Shown one piece after another: positions 1-6,442 of a DNA stretch of 9,055 bases. Under the pieces are notes generated by a model, which ran no database searches, was not told where the DNA came from, and saw nothing but the letters and a program-made list of their open reading frames with translations. How positions within the stretch are numbered: the first letter of the stretch is position 1; each line of letters begins with the position of its first letter. This DNA is from Propionibacteriaceae bacterium UBA6122 (GTDB taxonomy: Bacteria > Actinomycetota > Actinomycetes > Propionibacteriales > Propionibacteriaceae): assembly GCA_002428365.1 (NCBI GenBank), contig DIVW01000019.1, forward strand, positions 1 through 9,055, in the 5' to 3' direction. Both the position numbers and the translations under genes were made by a program.

Positions 1-2
1 GT

Positions 3-449
3 GCTGGCTGGTCTGGTGATGAGTTGGCGGCGGCCCCGTTGTTCCGTCCCGGTGCGTTCGGGGAGCTGTCGGTGCGCTGGATTCCGGCGGCTGGCCGTTA
101 TGCGCTGCTCACCGCCACCGGCCCGGAAGACCCCGCTGGCAACGCGATCACCCTGCGCTGGGCCGACCAACCGACCGGGCCATGGACGTCCCGGCTGCGG
201 CTGCTGGATTGGGTGGCCACGGGCATGTCGCCAGATCCCTTCACCCGTTTCATCAAGGCCAGCCACGATGATCAGGTGGCTGAGGCGATCTTCCCGGCCC
301 AAGCCAAGGGCAATGGCGCCGCCTATGCCCCCTACCTGTTCGATAGCCGCCTGGAGGGGGAGGAATTGGTGCTGCGCTACACGCTTTCGACCTGGAATCC
401 CTACCAGGTGGTGTTGCTGGAGCACCGGTTGGTGCCCGGGGAGTTTTAG
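3..449 (+). CDS. C-terminal part of a DUF4185-like beta-propeller protein (5' end outside window)
   Basis: The reading frame is open from the left edge to a TAG at 447-449, giving 148 visible residues. The gene is therefore 5'-truncated by the window; the in-frame TTG at 24 is unlikely to be its true start. The sequence shows propeller-like strand repeats: ELSVRWIPAAGRYALL, then ITLRWADQPTGPW, then a YAPYLFDSRL segment and the terminal LRYTLSTWNPYQVVLLEHRL. The 'WxPxxGRY..L', 'PTGPW' and 'YTLSTWNPYQVVL' signatures resemble the C-terminal blades of DUF4185 / GH43-like five-bladed propeller proteins. As I recall, these are common as exported proteins in actinobacteria. No catalytic residues can be assigned from this fragment, and no signal peptide can be judged. 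The gene converges on the TMEM175-like gene, and the two stop codons overlap by 4 bp. Family assignment is from recognition of motifs only and is moderately sure; specific function is unknown. Confidence 0.6.
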   Translation, partial: AGWSGDELAAAPLFRPGAFGELSVRWIPAAGRYALLTATGPEDPAGNAITLRWADQPTGPWTSRLRLLDWVATGMSPDPFTRFIKASHDDQVAEAIFPAQAKGNGAAYAPYLFDSRLEGEELVLRYTLSTWNPYQVVLLEHRLVPGEF

Positions 450-1114
450 GTGTCGACGTCCTCAGCGACCGGGGATGGGGACGGGGTCGGCTTGCCGTCG
501 AGTAGCCGGTCCAAAGCCCAGCGGGCCGGACGGACCGCGGCCAGCGTCAGCAACGCCCAGTACCCAGCGCCGGGGATCAACAGGGCCAAGGTCAACGCCA
601 GCACCAGCAGCAGCACATTGACCACGCTGGCGCGCAATCGCGACACCGGCACCGAATGACCCGGCGTCCAGGCCTCCGGGTGGCGGCGCAGCAGCCAGAT
701 CATCGCGGTCAGGAAGGCCGAAGCGGTCAGCATCGTGCCGATGTAGATCGCGTACTGCACCGGATCATGCTTCAGGGAACCCGTCATGGCGGTGGCTACC
801 GGCAACGCCACCATGGCCGCCAGCCAGGCCATGTTTAGCCAGAACAGGCCCCGGGTTTCCCGCTCAACATCGGCGAACAGGCGGTGATGGGCCCGCCAAT
901 ACCGCGCGATGATCGCGAAGCTGAGGGCGAAGCTGAACAAGGCGTTGGCATTCTGGCTCAGATAGCCAACCGCGCTGAGCCCTTCGTCGGCCGCCTGGCC
1001 GACCCCGTCCATCAGCGGCAGGATCAGCAGGGTCAGGGCGATCGCCACCGCAGCGTCGGAGAAGAACACCAAGCGTTCAACTGGAGCCATCAGCACTTCG
1101 CGGTCGGTGGACAC
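446..1114 (-). CDS. TMEM175/DUF1211-family membrane protein (putative potassium channel)
   Basis: This predicts a 222-residue integral membrane protein. Near the N-terminus it carries the family signature RxxxFSD followed by a hydrophobic helix (R14, F18-S19-D20, then AAVAIALTLLILPL). This matches the pore-lining first helix of bacterial TMEM175 (DUF1211) proteins, which are six-helix K+-permeable channels. Further hydrophobic segments lie around residues 54-72, 88-108, 118-140 and a long stretch at about 163-198 that may hold two helices. The short C-terminal tail is Pro/Ser-rich and acidic. I chose the GTG at 1114 because AAGGAG (1125-1120) sits 5 nt upstream of it. The GTG at 1120 would overlap that ribosome-binding site, and an ATG at 1090 is a further option. 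It lies 132 bp downstream of nifV on the same strand, so read-through is possible, but nothing ties it to nitrogen fixation. The channel role is inferred from the family and not proven here. Confidence 0.8.
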   Translation of the reverse strand: MSTDREVLMAPVERLVFFSDAAVAIALTLLILPLMDGVGQAADEGLSAVGYLSQNANALFSFALSFAIIARYWRAHHRLFADVERETRGLFWLNMAWLAAMVALPVATAMTGSLKHDPVQYAIYIGTMLTASAFLTAMIWLLRRHPEAWTPGHSVPVSRLRASVVNVLLLVLALTLALLIPGAGYWALLTLAAVRPARWALDRLLDGKPTPSPSPVAEDVDT

Positions 1115-1119
1115 GGGCA

Positions 1120-1125
1120 CTCCTT
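1120..1125 (-). promoter_or_regulatory. Ribosome-binding site deciding the start of the TMEM175-like gene
   Basis: The minus strand reads AAGGAG, then 5 nt (TGCCC), then GTG at 1114. A GTG at 1120 lies in the same frame but would begin inside this site, so 1114 is the better start. Confidence 0.6.
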
Positions 1126-1127
1126 CA

Positions 1128-1142
1128 GCTGGCGATGCCAGC
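1128..1142. other. Small perfect hairpin next to the ribosome-binding site of the TMEM175-like gene
   Basis: GCTGGC-GAT-GCCAGC is a perfect 6-bp inverted repeat with a 3-nt loop. In the minus-strand transcript it ends 2 nt before the AAGGAG site. It has no following T tract, so it does not look like an intrinsic terminator. It could modulate translation initiation or mRNA stability, but it is short enough to be chance in GC-rich DNA. Confidence 0.35.
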
Positions 1143-1165
1143 GAGGTTAGCAGCGGCCAACCGCA

Positions 1166-1231
1166 GGGTCCGTCCCCGTGAGCCGCGCGCCGGAACCGTC
1201 CCCGTGAACTGCGCTAAACGGAACCGTCCCC
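1166..1231. repeat. Degenerate tandem REP-like repeat with three CCGTCCCC cores
   Basis: Three copies of CCGTCCCC start at 1170, 1196 and 1224, so the spacing is 26 and 28 bp. The second and third copies share the longer form GGAACCGTCCCC. The first and second share CCGTCCCCGTGA followed by near-identical GCCGCGC and ACTGCGC. The third is cut short and runs into AATATGAG. The array fills most of the gap between nifV and the TMEM175-like gene. GGAACCGTCCCC-type words resemble short intergenic repeats I recall from many bacterial genomes, some of which are mobilised by REP-associated (RAYT/IS200-like) transposases. No transposase is present here. The repeat itself is plain to see; its class is a guess. 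Confidence 0.6.
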
Positions 1232-1246
1232 AATATGAGCAGGTGG

Positions 1247-2353
1247 TCAGGCGGACGGGTTGAGCAGGTCGTCAAGTTGGGCGGGGTTGAGGTGGCGCTG
1301 TTGGGAGTCGGCGGCAAGGCGCAGCTTTGCAGTGAGTTCGACCAAGTCGCCGCCGACCTCGCCGAGGAGGGCGGCGACGGCTGCTCGGCCGCTGTGGTGG
1401 CCCAGCCGCAGGTTTCGCTGGGCGCCGACCATTTCGGGTGGGTAGGGCTCGTAGGTGGCGGGGTCATTGGCGATGGCGGCGACGTGGAGGCCGGATTCGG
1501 CGGTGAAGATGTCGGTGCCGATGACCGGGGTGTGGCCCGGGATGGGCCGGTTGATCCATTCGCTGAGCATGGTGGCCGCGCCTTTGGTGGCGCGCAGGTC
1601 GTAGTGAGCGCCCTGCTGGACGCTGAGATAGGCGGCGACCTGCTCGGTGTGGGAGATGCCGGCCCGCTCGCCAAGGCCCAAGAGGGCGACATCGGCCCAG
1701 GCCGCGCCGGCTTCGAGGGCGGCGATGGCGCCCGCGGTGGCCATGCCGAAGTCGTTGTGCAGATGGACGCCGACCTCGCCGGCAAATGTGGTGCGAACCG
1801 CCGAGACCAGCTCCGCCAGCAGACCTGGCGAAAGCACTCCCACGGTGTCGGCGATCCGCACCCGGTCGGCCCCGGCGGCCGAGGCTGCCGCGGTGATGTC
1901 GAGGAGGAAGTCGACATCGGTCCGGCTGGCATCTTCGAGTCCTACCGAGACGTAGCTGATTCCCGCCTCGCGGGCGATGGTCACCAGGCGACCGATTTCG
2001 GCCAGCGCCCAGTTGCGATCACGGCCGAGCCGGCTGGCCAGGTGGCGATCGGAGATCGGCAACGCGAAGGAGACCACTTCGGGGTTAAGAGCTGCGGCGG
2101 CCTGGATGTCGTCGGCCCGGGCCCGGCACCAGATGGCTCGGCGCACCCCGGGGGCGAAGCGGGCGGCGATGGCCATCAGGTCGGCTAGGGGCTCAGCCCC
2201 GTAAGCCAGTTCGGTGACGGCATGGCCGAGTTCGATTTCCTCGACCCCGATCCGGGCCAGGGCGGCGATCAGGGCCGCCTTCTGCACGGTGGTCAGATAC
2301 GGGACGGGCGCCTGGGCGCCCTCCCGCAAGGTCGTATCGATCAGCCGCCCCAT
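1247..2353 (-). CDS. nifV: Homocitrate synthase, NifV type
   Basis: This 368-residue protein would condense acetyl-CoA with 2-oxoglutarate to give (R)-homocitrate, the organic ligand of FeMo-cofactor. It is a DRE-TIM/HMGL-like barrel enzyme. The N-terminal motif DTTLREGAQ (residues 6-14) supplies the metal-binding Asp6 and catalytic Arg10. The VHLHNDFGMA segment supplies the metal-binding His pair, and LLGLGERAGI follows. Downstream, the homocitrate-synthase hallmarks ESGLHV, DPATYEPYPPEMVG and LGHHSGRAAV are present, matching the linker region of NifV/LysS proteins. Length is close to other NifV proteins, and there is no C-terminal leucine-type regulatory domain. The ATG at 2353 begins 9 bp after the nifB stop. 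Its upstream sequence (GGATAGGG) is a weak ribosome-binding site, so coupling to nifB is likely. Being last in a nif operon favours NifV over a lysine- or leucine-pathway synthase, although those are close relatives. Confidence 0.88.
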   Translation of the reverse strand: MGRLIDTTLREGAQAPVPYLTTVQKAALIAALARIGVEEIELGHAVTELAYGAEPLADLMAIAARFAPGVRRAIWCRARADDIQAAAALNPEVVSFALPISDRHLASRLGRDRNWALAEIGRLVTIAREAGISYVSVGLEDASRTDVDFLLDITAAASAAGADRVRIADTVGVLSPGLLAELVSAVRTTFAGEVGVHLHNDFGMATAGAIAALEAGAAWADVALLGLGERAGISHTEQVAAYLSVQQGAHYDLRATKGAATMLSEWINRPIPGHTPVIGTDIFTAESGLHVAAIANDPATYEPYPPEMVGAQRNLRLGHHSGRAAVAALLGEVGGDLVELTAKLRLAADSQQRHLNPAQLDDLLNPSA

Positions 2354-2362
2354 GATGGCGCC

Positions 2363-3649
2363 CTATCCGCAGCCGGTGCCGGGACCGGAACACGAAGTAG
2401 CGCAGTCCCGCGGGGGCAGGGCCCGGCGCGGCTCGCGGCCAGCGAACACGTCGGTGACCGCCTCGGAAATCAGTCCGTCCGACTCGTGCACGCTCAACCC
2501 GGCACCCTTGAGCACCATGCTGGGGGTCTCGCCGACCTGATGACAGATGAGCGCTTTGCAGTCGCTCATGATGCCGGCCAGCATCGCCCAGCGGCCCGCG
2601 CCGCCGCCCGCTGGTGGGGTACGCCGCTTGTCGATCAGGCGCGGCGTGATTCGACCGTCGATGTTGGTGTTCTCATAGATCAGCAGGAAGTCGGCCCCGC
2701 CCAGATGCTGGTTGACCAGGTAACCCTCCTGGCTGCACACCGCAATATAGGGGCGCACCTTCGCCGGAGCTTTGGCGGCCAGCAGTCGATCAATGGCCTC
2801 GCCGGTGTGCTCGTCGCCGAGAATGCCGACCGCATCAGCTCGACAGCGCTGGCAGTGGGTCATCTGCTCGATGTGCGGCTCGGAGACGCGGCGGGCGATG
2901 GTGATTTCTTCGGGCGTTGGCGCCCGCAACTCGCCGAAGGGGGTGCCCTCAACAGGGTAGAGCGGCAGGTTGTTCATCGTGTCGGCACCCAGCTCGCCAG
3001 CTACCCTGGCCACCTCGCCGATGCCCTCCAGCGTCACCCCTGGCACCAGGATGGTGTTGATCTTCACCGTCACGCCGCGCTCCTTCAGGCCGGCGATTGA
3101 GGCCAGCTGGCGCGAAAGGATCAACTCGCCGGCCTCGCGACCGCGATACACCTGACGTCCATCGCGCACCCAGCGGTAGATCTGGCCACCAATCTCCGGA
3201 TCGACGGTGTTGAGCGTGATGGTGACGTGGCTGACGCCCAACTCGGCGACCGCATCAAGGTGATTGGCCAACTCCAAGCCGTTGCTGGAAACGCACAGCA
3301 ACAGGTCGGGGTGACGCTGCTTGACCAACTCAAGGCTGGCCAGCGTCGCCTCAGCATTGGCGAACGGATCGCCAGGGCCGGCGATCCCGACCACGGCCAG
3401 GTTCGGCAGATCAGCTCGCACCGCGTCCACATAGTTGGCAGCCTGCGCCGGGCTGAGGACGGTGGAGGAGACACCGGGCCGAGATTCGGAGACGCAGTCG
3501 AACTTCCGATTGCAGTAGTTGCACTGCACATTGCATTTGGGCGCCACCGGCAGGTGGACCCGCGCGGTCCGGGCCCGAGCGGCCTCATCGAAGCAGGGAT
3601 GCTCGGTGCGGGCGATCTTGGTCGGGGTTAAAGGTGGGTTGAGGCTCAT
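2363..3649 (-). CDS. nifB: FeMo-cofactor biosynthesis protein NifB (radical SAM) with fused NifX-like domain
   Basis: NifB fuses two [4Fe-4S] units and inserts a SAM-derived carbide to make NifB-co, the core of FeMo-cofactor. The 428-residue product begins with a HPCF motif (Cys19), then the radical-SAM CX3CX2C motif at Cys39, Cys43 and Cys46 within PKCNVQCNYCNRKFDC. Next come GIAGPGDPFAN (SAM-binding), KINTILVPGV and PLYPVEGTPF. The CxxC pair Cys266/Cys269 in MTHCQRCRADAVG completes the catalytic half. Residues about 299-408 form a NifX/NafY-like domain (VRPYIAVCS to SEAVTDVFAG), a cofactor carrier fold also fused to NifB in many diazotrophs. The tail ends in a Cys/Gly-rich CX3CX6C stretch (Cys416, 420, 427). 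The ATG at 3649 is preceded at 6 nt by AGGAG, which overlaps the nifN stop codon. A TTG at 3655 in the same frame is less likely. Confidence 0.96.
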   Translation of the reverse strand: MSLNPPLTPTKIARTEHPCFDEAARARTARVHLPVAPKCNVQCNYCNRKFDCVSESRPGVSSTVLSPAQAANYVDAVRADLPNLAVVGIAGPGDPFANAEATLASLELVKQRHPDLLLCVSSNGLELANHLDAVAELGVSHVTITLNTVDPEIGGQIYRWVRDGRQVYRGREAGELILSRQLASIAGLKERGVTVKINTILVPGVTLEGIGEVARVAGELGADTMNNLPLYPVEGTPFGELRAPTPEEITIARRVSEPHIEQMTHCQRCRADAVGILGDEHTGEAIDRLLAAKAPAKVRPYIAVCSQEGYLVNQHLGGADFLLIYENTNIDGRITPRLIDKRRTPPAGGGAGRWAMLAGIMSDCKALICHQVGETPSMVLKGAGLSVHESDGLISEAVTDVFAGREPRRALPPRDCATSCSGPGTGCG

Positions 3650-3655
3650 AGCCAA

Positions 3656-3660
3656 CTCCT
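3656..3660 (-). promoter_or_regulatory. Ribosome-binding site of nifB overlapping the nifN stop
   Basis: AGGAG (3660-3656) shares its first A with the TGA stop of nifN and stands 6 nt before the ATG at 3649. This supports that start over the TTG at 3655 and suggests that nifN and nifB translation are coupled. Confidence 0.65.
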
Positions 3661-5084
3661 CACATGTAGGCGTAACCGACGGCGGACTCGTCCTGGCGGA
3701 CTTGAATCAAGGTGTTGATGACCCGGTCGAACAGGTCTTGGGTGCCCCGGTAGCCGAGGTGCCGCAACCGCTGCGCGCCGACCCGGTCGTGAATCGGCAG
3801 GCCCACCCGAATCAGCGGGATGCCTAACCGGCGGGAAGTCGCATAACCCTTGGAGTGACCGATCAGCAGGTCGGGCTTGAGCTCGGCGGCGCGGGCTTCG
3901 ATCTCGTGGAAGTCACCGTCATCGAGCACCTCGATGTCAGCGGCCCGAGCAGGGGTGAGCTTGGCGATCTCGGCAGCCAGCTGGCCCGAACGGCCACCGC
4001 TGGCCACCAGGAGGGTCCTGATGCCGATCTCGGAAAGGAAGGCGGTCACCCCAACCACCAGATCCTCATCGCCGTAGACGATCGCGGTGCGGTCGGCGGC
4101 GTACTTGTGGCCATCGATGTAGGCGTCCACCAAGCGGCCGCGCTCGGCGTCCAGCCAGTGGGGCATCGGCTGTCCCGACAGTTCGGTGAGCCGGTCGGTG
4201 AAGGTGTCGACCAGCCGAATCCCGATCGGCAGTGGCATTCGCAGATGCTCCACCCCGAACTGCTCCTGGAGCACCTCGCCGGCCAGGTCGACCCCGGGGG
4301 TGACCATGCCGCCCAGGGTGATTGAGGCCAGCGCGCGGCCGGAGCCAGCCACTGCGGTGGCAGTGGTGCCGCCGCCGGGCAGCTTCTCGTAGCGGGCAAC
4401 GGTCACGCCGTCCAGCCGCTCGGAGTAGTCGGGGATCAGCGCATGCGGCAGGCCGTAGCCGGCGACGATCTCGCTGAGATGGCGCAGGTCGGCGGTGGAG
4501 ACGATGCCGGGGAAGAGGTTCACCGACTCGGTCTCCTCGCCGACCTCGGCCAGTTCCTTCACCACTGCGGTCACCGCGGCGTGGTAGCCGTCGGCATGAG
4601 TGCCGGCGAAGGAGGGCGTGGGCGCGAAAACGAGTTCGGGGGTGGCCTGGCCGGTCTCGGCGCGCAAGCCAGTTTCGGGATCCTTGATTCGGGTGATCAT
4701 CCCCGGGACGTCCTCGCCGATGGTCTCGGTCAGGCAGGTGGAGGCCAGCCCGATCATCAGCGGCTTGTAAACCCGGGACACATTGGCCACGCCGACGCGC
4801 AGATTCTCCTCGCCGCCGAACACGGTGGCCGCCTCGCCGACTGAGGAGGAGGCGATGTCCATCGGTTCGGAGAAGTGGCTGATCAGGTAGCGCCGAATGT
4901 AGGTGGCACAACCTTGCGAGCCGTGCAGGAAGGGGACGGTGCCCTCGAAGCCCACATAGGCCAGGCAGGCGCCCAGCGGCATGCACATCCGGCAGGCGTT
5001 AGTGGTGGAGGACGACTTGGTTTCCGTCGAGCTTGGCACCTTGGACTGGTCGGCCAGGGCCTTGGGCAGTTCGGTGATGGACAC
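3660..5084 (-). CDS. nifN: FeMo-cofactor scaffold protein NifN
   Basis: NifN pairs with NifE in an alpha2beta2 scaffold on which NifB-co matures, with Mo and homocitrate added, before transfer to NifDK. The 474-residue product is paralogous to NifK, as expected. It has NACRMCMPLGAC (Cys31, Cys34, Cys40), HGSQGCATYIRRYL (Cys59), SEPMDIASSS, EAATVFGGEENL and STCLTETIGEDVPG (Cys117). The CRMCMPLGA motif and the position after nifE separate it from NifK. The start is taken as GTG at 5084, 1 bp after the nifE TGA, because a strong AAGGAGG lies 6 nt upstream. The frame continues upstream through the nifE coding region but has no likely start there. The N-terminal 30 residues are Ser/Thr-rich and poorly conserved-looking. 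The gene is intact. Confidence 0.94.
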   Translation of the reverse strand: MSITELPKALADQSKVPSSTETKSSSTTNACRMCMPLGACLAYVGFEGTVPFLHGSQGCATYIRRYLISHFSEPMDIASSSVGEAATVFGGEENLRVGVANVSRVYKPLMIGLASTCLTETIGEDVPGMITRIKDPETGLRAETGQATPELVFAPTPSFAGTHADGYHAAVTAVVKELAEVGEETESVNLFPGIVSTADLRHLSEIVAGYGLPHALIPDYSERLDGVTVARYEKLPGGGTTATAVAGSGRALASITLGGMVTPGVDLAGEVLQEQFGVEHLRMPLPIGIRLVDTFTDRLTELSGQPMPHWLDAERGRLVDAYIDGHKYAADRTAIVYGDEDLVVGVTAFLSEIGIRTLLVASGGRSGQLAAEIAKLTPARAADIEVLDDGDFHEIEARAAELKPDLLIGHSKGYATSRRLGIPLIRVGLPIHDRVGAQRLRHLGYRGTQDLFDRVINTLIQVRQDESAVGYAYM

Positions 5085-5085
5085 C

Positions 5086-6441
5086 TCACACCTCCTTGAT
5101 GGCGGGTTGATGACGGGGTGCGAACTGCCACACCGGGCTGCAGACGGAGGCGCGCACCTCCCGGGCGAAGTTCGCCATGCCGATGAAGCCCTCCAGGGGC
5201 AGTTTGCGCTCATGGTTGTGGTCGCAGAAGGCGACCCCGAGCTTGTAGGCCAGCGGACGTTCTTTGACGCCGCCGATGAACAGATCGGCCTTACCCTCGC
5301 TGAGGAAGGCCGACAGTTCGGCCGGATTGGAGTCGTCCACGATCACGGTGCCGGCATCACACAGATCGGTGAGGTACTCATAATCCTCCGGCGTGCCGGT
5401 CTGTGAGCCGGCCAGCACGGTGGTCATGCCCAGCAGTCGCAGCGCCTTGACCAGCGAAATCGCCTTGAAAGCGCCCCCGACGTAGATCGCGGCCCGCTTA
5501 CCTTCCAGGTCGCGGCGGCACTCTTCGACCACCGGCAGGATTTCGGCGATCTCCTCGGACACCAACTCCCGGGTGCGCGCCAGCATCTCGGGGTCTTTGA
5601 AGTGCTCGGCCACCGCATAGAGGGCGCCGGCCATATCGTCGATACCGAAGTAGGAGACCTTCTTGAACGGAATGCCGTACTTGGCCTGCATCTGCATGGC
5701 CAGCTTGGTGGTGGAGCCGGAGCATTGCACCAGGTTCAGTGCCGCTCCGTGGGCCCGCTGAATGTCGGCCACCCGGCCGTCCCCGGTCAGGTTGGCCACC
5801 ACTTCCACGCCCATCCGCCGCAGGTACTCGGTGATGATCCAGATTTCGCCGGCCAGGTTGAAATCTCCCAGCAGGTTCACGGTGTGCTTGCCAACCCCGG
5901 CGGTATCACCGGTGCCGATCAGCGTCATCAGCGCCTCACAGGCTGCGTCATAGCCCTGCTTCTTTGAGCCGGCGAAACCTTCGGACTGCACCGGGATGAC
6001 CGGGATGCCGTATTTGGCCGAAACCACTCGGCAGATAGCCGAGACGTCATCACCGATCACCCCGACGATGCAGGTGGCATAGACAAAAGCTGCCGCCGGG
6101 TGGTGCCGTTCGATTAGTTCGTTCAAGCTGTCTTCGAGTTGGCGCTCGCCGCCGAACACGACATGTCGTTCGCGTAGGTCGGTGGAGAAGCTGAGCCGGT
6201 GTAGCTCCGGGCCGCTGGACAGCGCCCCGCGAATGTCCCAGGTGTAAACCGCACACCCAATCGGACCGTGCACCAGGTGCACCGCATCCGCGATTGGGTA
6301 GAGGACGACCCGGGAGCCGCAGAACGTGCAAGCCCGTTGGCTGACCGACCCGGCCACCGACTGCTTCTCGCAGTCGATGCCGGCTTTTCCATCTCCGCTG
6401 CGAATGACCTGGCGCGCTCTGGCGGCGAGCACCTCAGTCAT
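5086..6441 (-). CDS. nifE: FeMo-cofactor scaffold protein NifE
   Basis: NifE is the alpha-like partner of NifN in the cofactor-maturation scaffold. The 451-residue product shows the NifE pattern of conserved cysteines: Cys38 in RACTFCGSRVVL, Cys63 in HGPIGCAVYTWDIRG, Cys124 in VYATCIVGVIGDDV, and a later one in NLVQCSGSTTKLAMQM, which corresponds to the NifD cofactor-ligand cysteine. It also carries LHRLSFSTDLRERHVVFGGERQL, a segment found in NifE and absent from NifD, and ends with a GGVKERPLAYKLGVAFCDHNHERK region typical of NifE. The ATG at 6441 follows the nifK TGA by 1 bp. The sequence before it has no good ribosome-binding site (only GAG next to the ATG), so translation probably depends on ribosomes finishing nifK. 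Only 1 bp separates its stop from nifN, as expected for subunits needed in equal amounts. Confidence 0.96.
   Translation of the reverse strand: MTEVLAARARQVIRSGDGKAGIDCEKQSVAGSVSQRACTFCGSRVVLYPIADAVHLVHGPIGCAVYTWDIRGALSSGPELHRLSFSTDLRERHVVFGGERQLEDSLNELIERHHPAAAFVYATCIVGVIGDDVSAICRVVSAKYGIPVIPVQSEGFAGSKKQGYDAACEALMTLIGTGDTAGVGKHTVNLLGDFNLAGEIWIITEYLRRMGVEVVANLTGDGRVADIQRAHGAALNLVQCSGSTTKLAMQMQAKYGIPFKKVSYFGIDDMAGALYAVAEHFKDPEMLARTRELVSEEIAEILPVVEECRRDLEGKRAAIYVGGAFKAISLVKALRLLGMTTVLAGSQTGTPEDYEYLTDLCDAGTVIVDDSNPAELSAFLSEGKADLFIGGVKERPLAYKLGVAFCDHNHERKLPLEGFIGMANFAREVRASVCSPVWQFAPRHQPAIKEV
5091..5097 (-). promoter_or_regulatory. Strong ribosome-binding site for nifN inside the nifE 3' end
   Basis: AAGGAGG (5097-5091) lies in the last codons of nifE, 6 nt before the GTG at 5084. 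It fixes the nifN start and is the best Shine-Dalgarno match among the gene junctions in this operon. Confidence 0.75.
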
Positions 6442-6442
6442 C

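Larger units (their letters stand above)
1115..1246. other. Intergenic region between nifV and the TMEM175-like gene
   Basis: This is the only sizeable non-coding gap in the window. It holds the ribosome-binding site and hairpin at the left and the CCGTCCCC repeat cluster at the right. There is also a weak 4-bp stem, GCGG-CCAA-CCGC, at 1154-1165. I see no stem followed by a T tract, so no clear intrinsic terminator for the nif operon, and no convincing -35/-10 or -24/-12 promoter for the downstream gene. Confidence 0.5.

Noticed and set aside
1..621. 206-codon plus-strand frame from the left edge
   Set aside because: It is rich in Arg, Pro, Ser and Cys with no motif, and it overlaps both the DUF4185-like frame and the TMEM175-like gene. 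The DUF4185-like frame has a far more protein-like composition.
1166..1231. CRISPR array
   Set aside because: There are only three short cores, the units are degenerate, and the segments between cores resemble each other; there are no unique spacers and no cas genes nearby.
1150..1246. Intrinsic terminator for the nif operon
   Set aside because: Only a 4-bp stem at 1154-1165 and the repeat cluster are present; no stem is followed by a run of T on the minus strand.
1235..3100. Long plus-strand open frames (1235-2188 and 2222-3100) opposite nifV and nifB
   Set aside because: Both are shadows of genes whose catalytic motifs are intact on the minus strand; composition is low-complexity and no start site or domain supports them.
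5085..5213. Upstream extension of nifN to a start near 5213
   Set aside because: The extension translates the nifE 3' end out of frame. The strong AAGGAGG 6 nt before the GTG at 5084 marks the true start.
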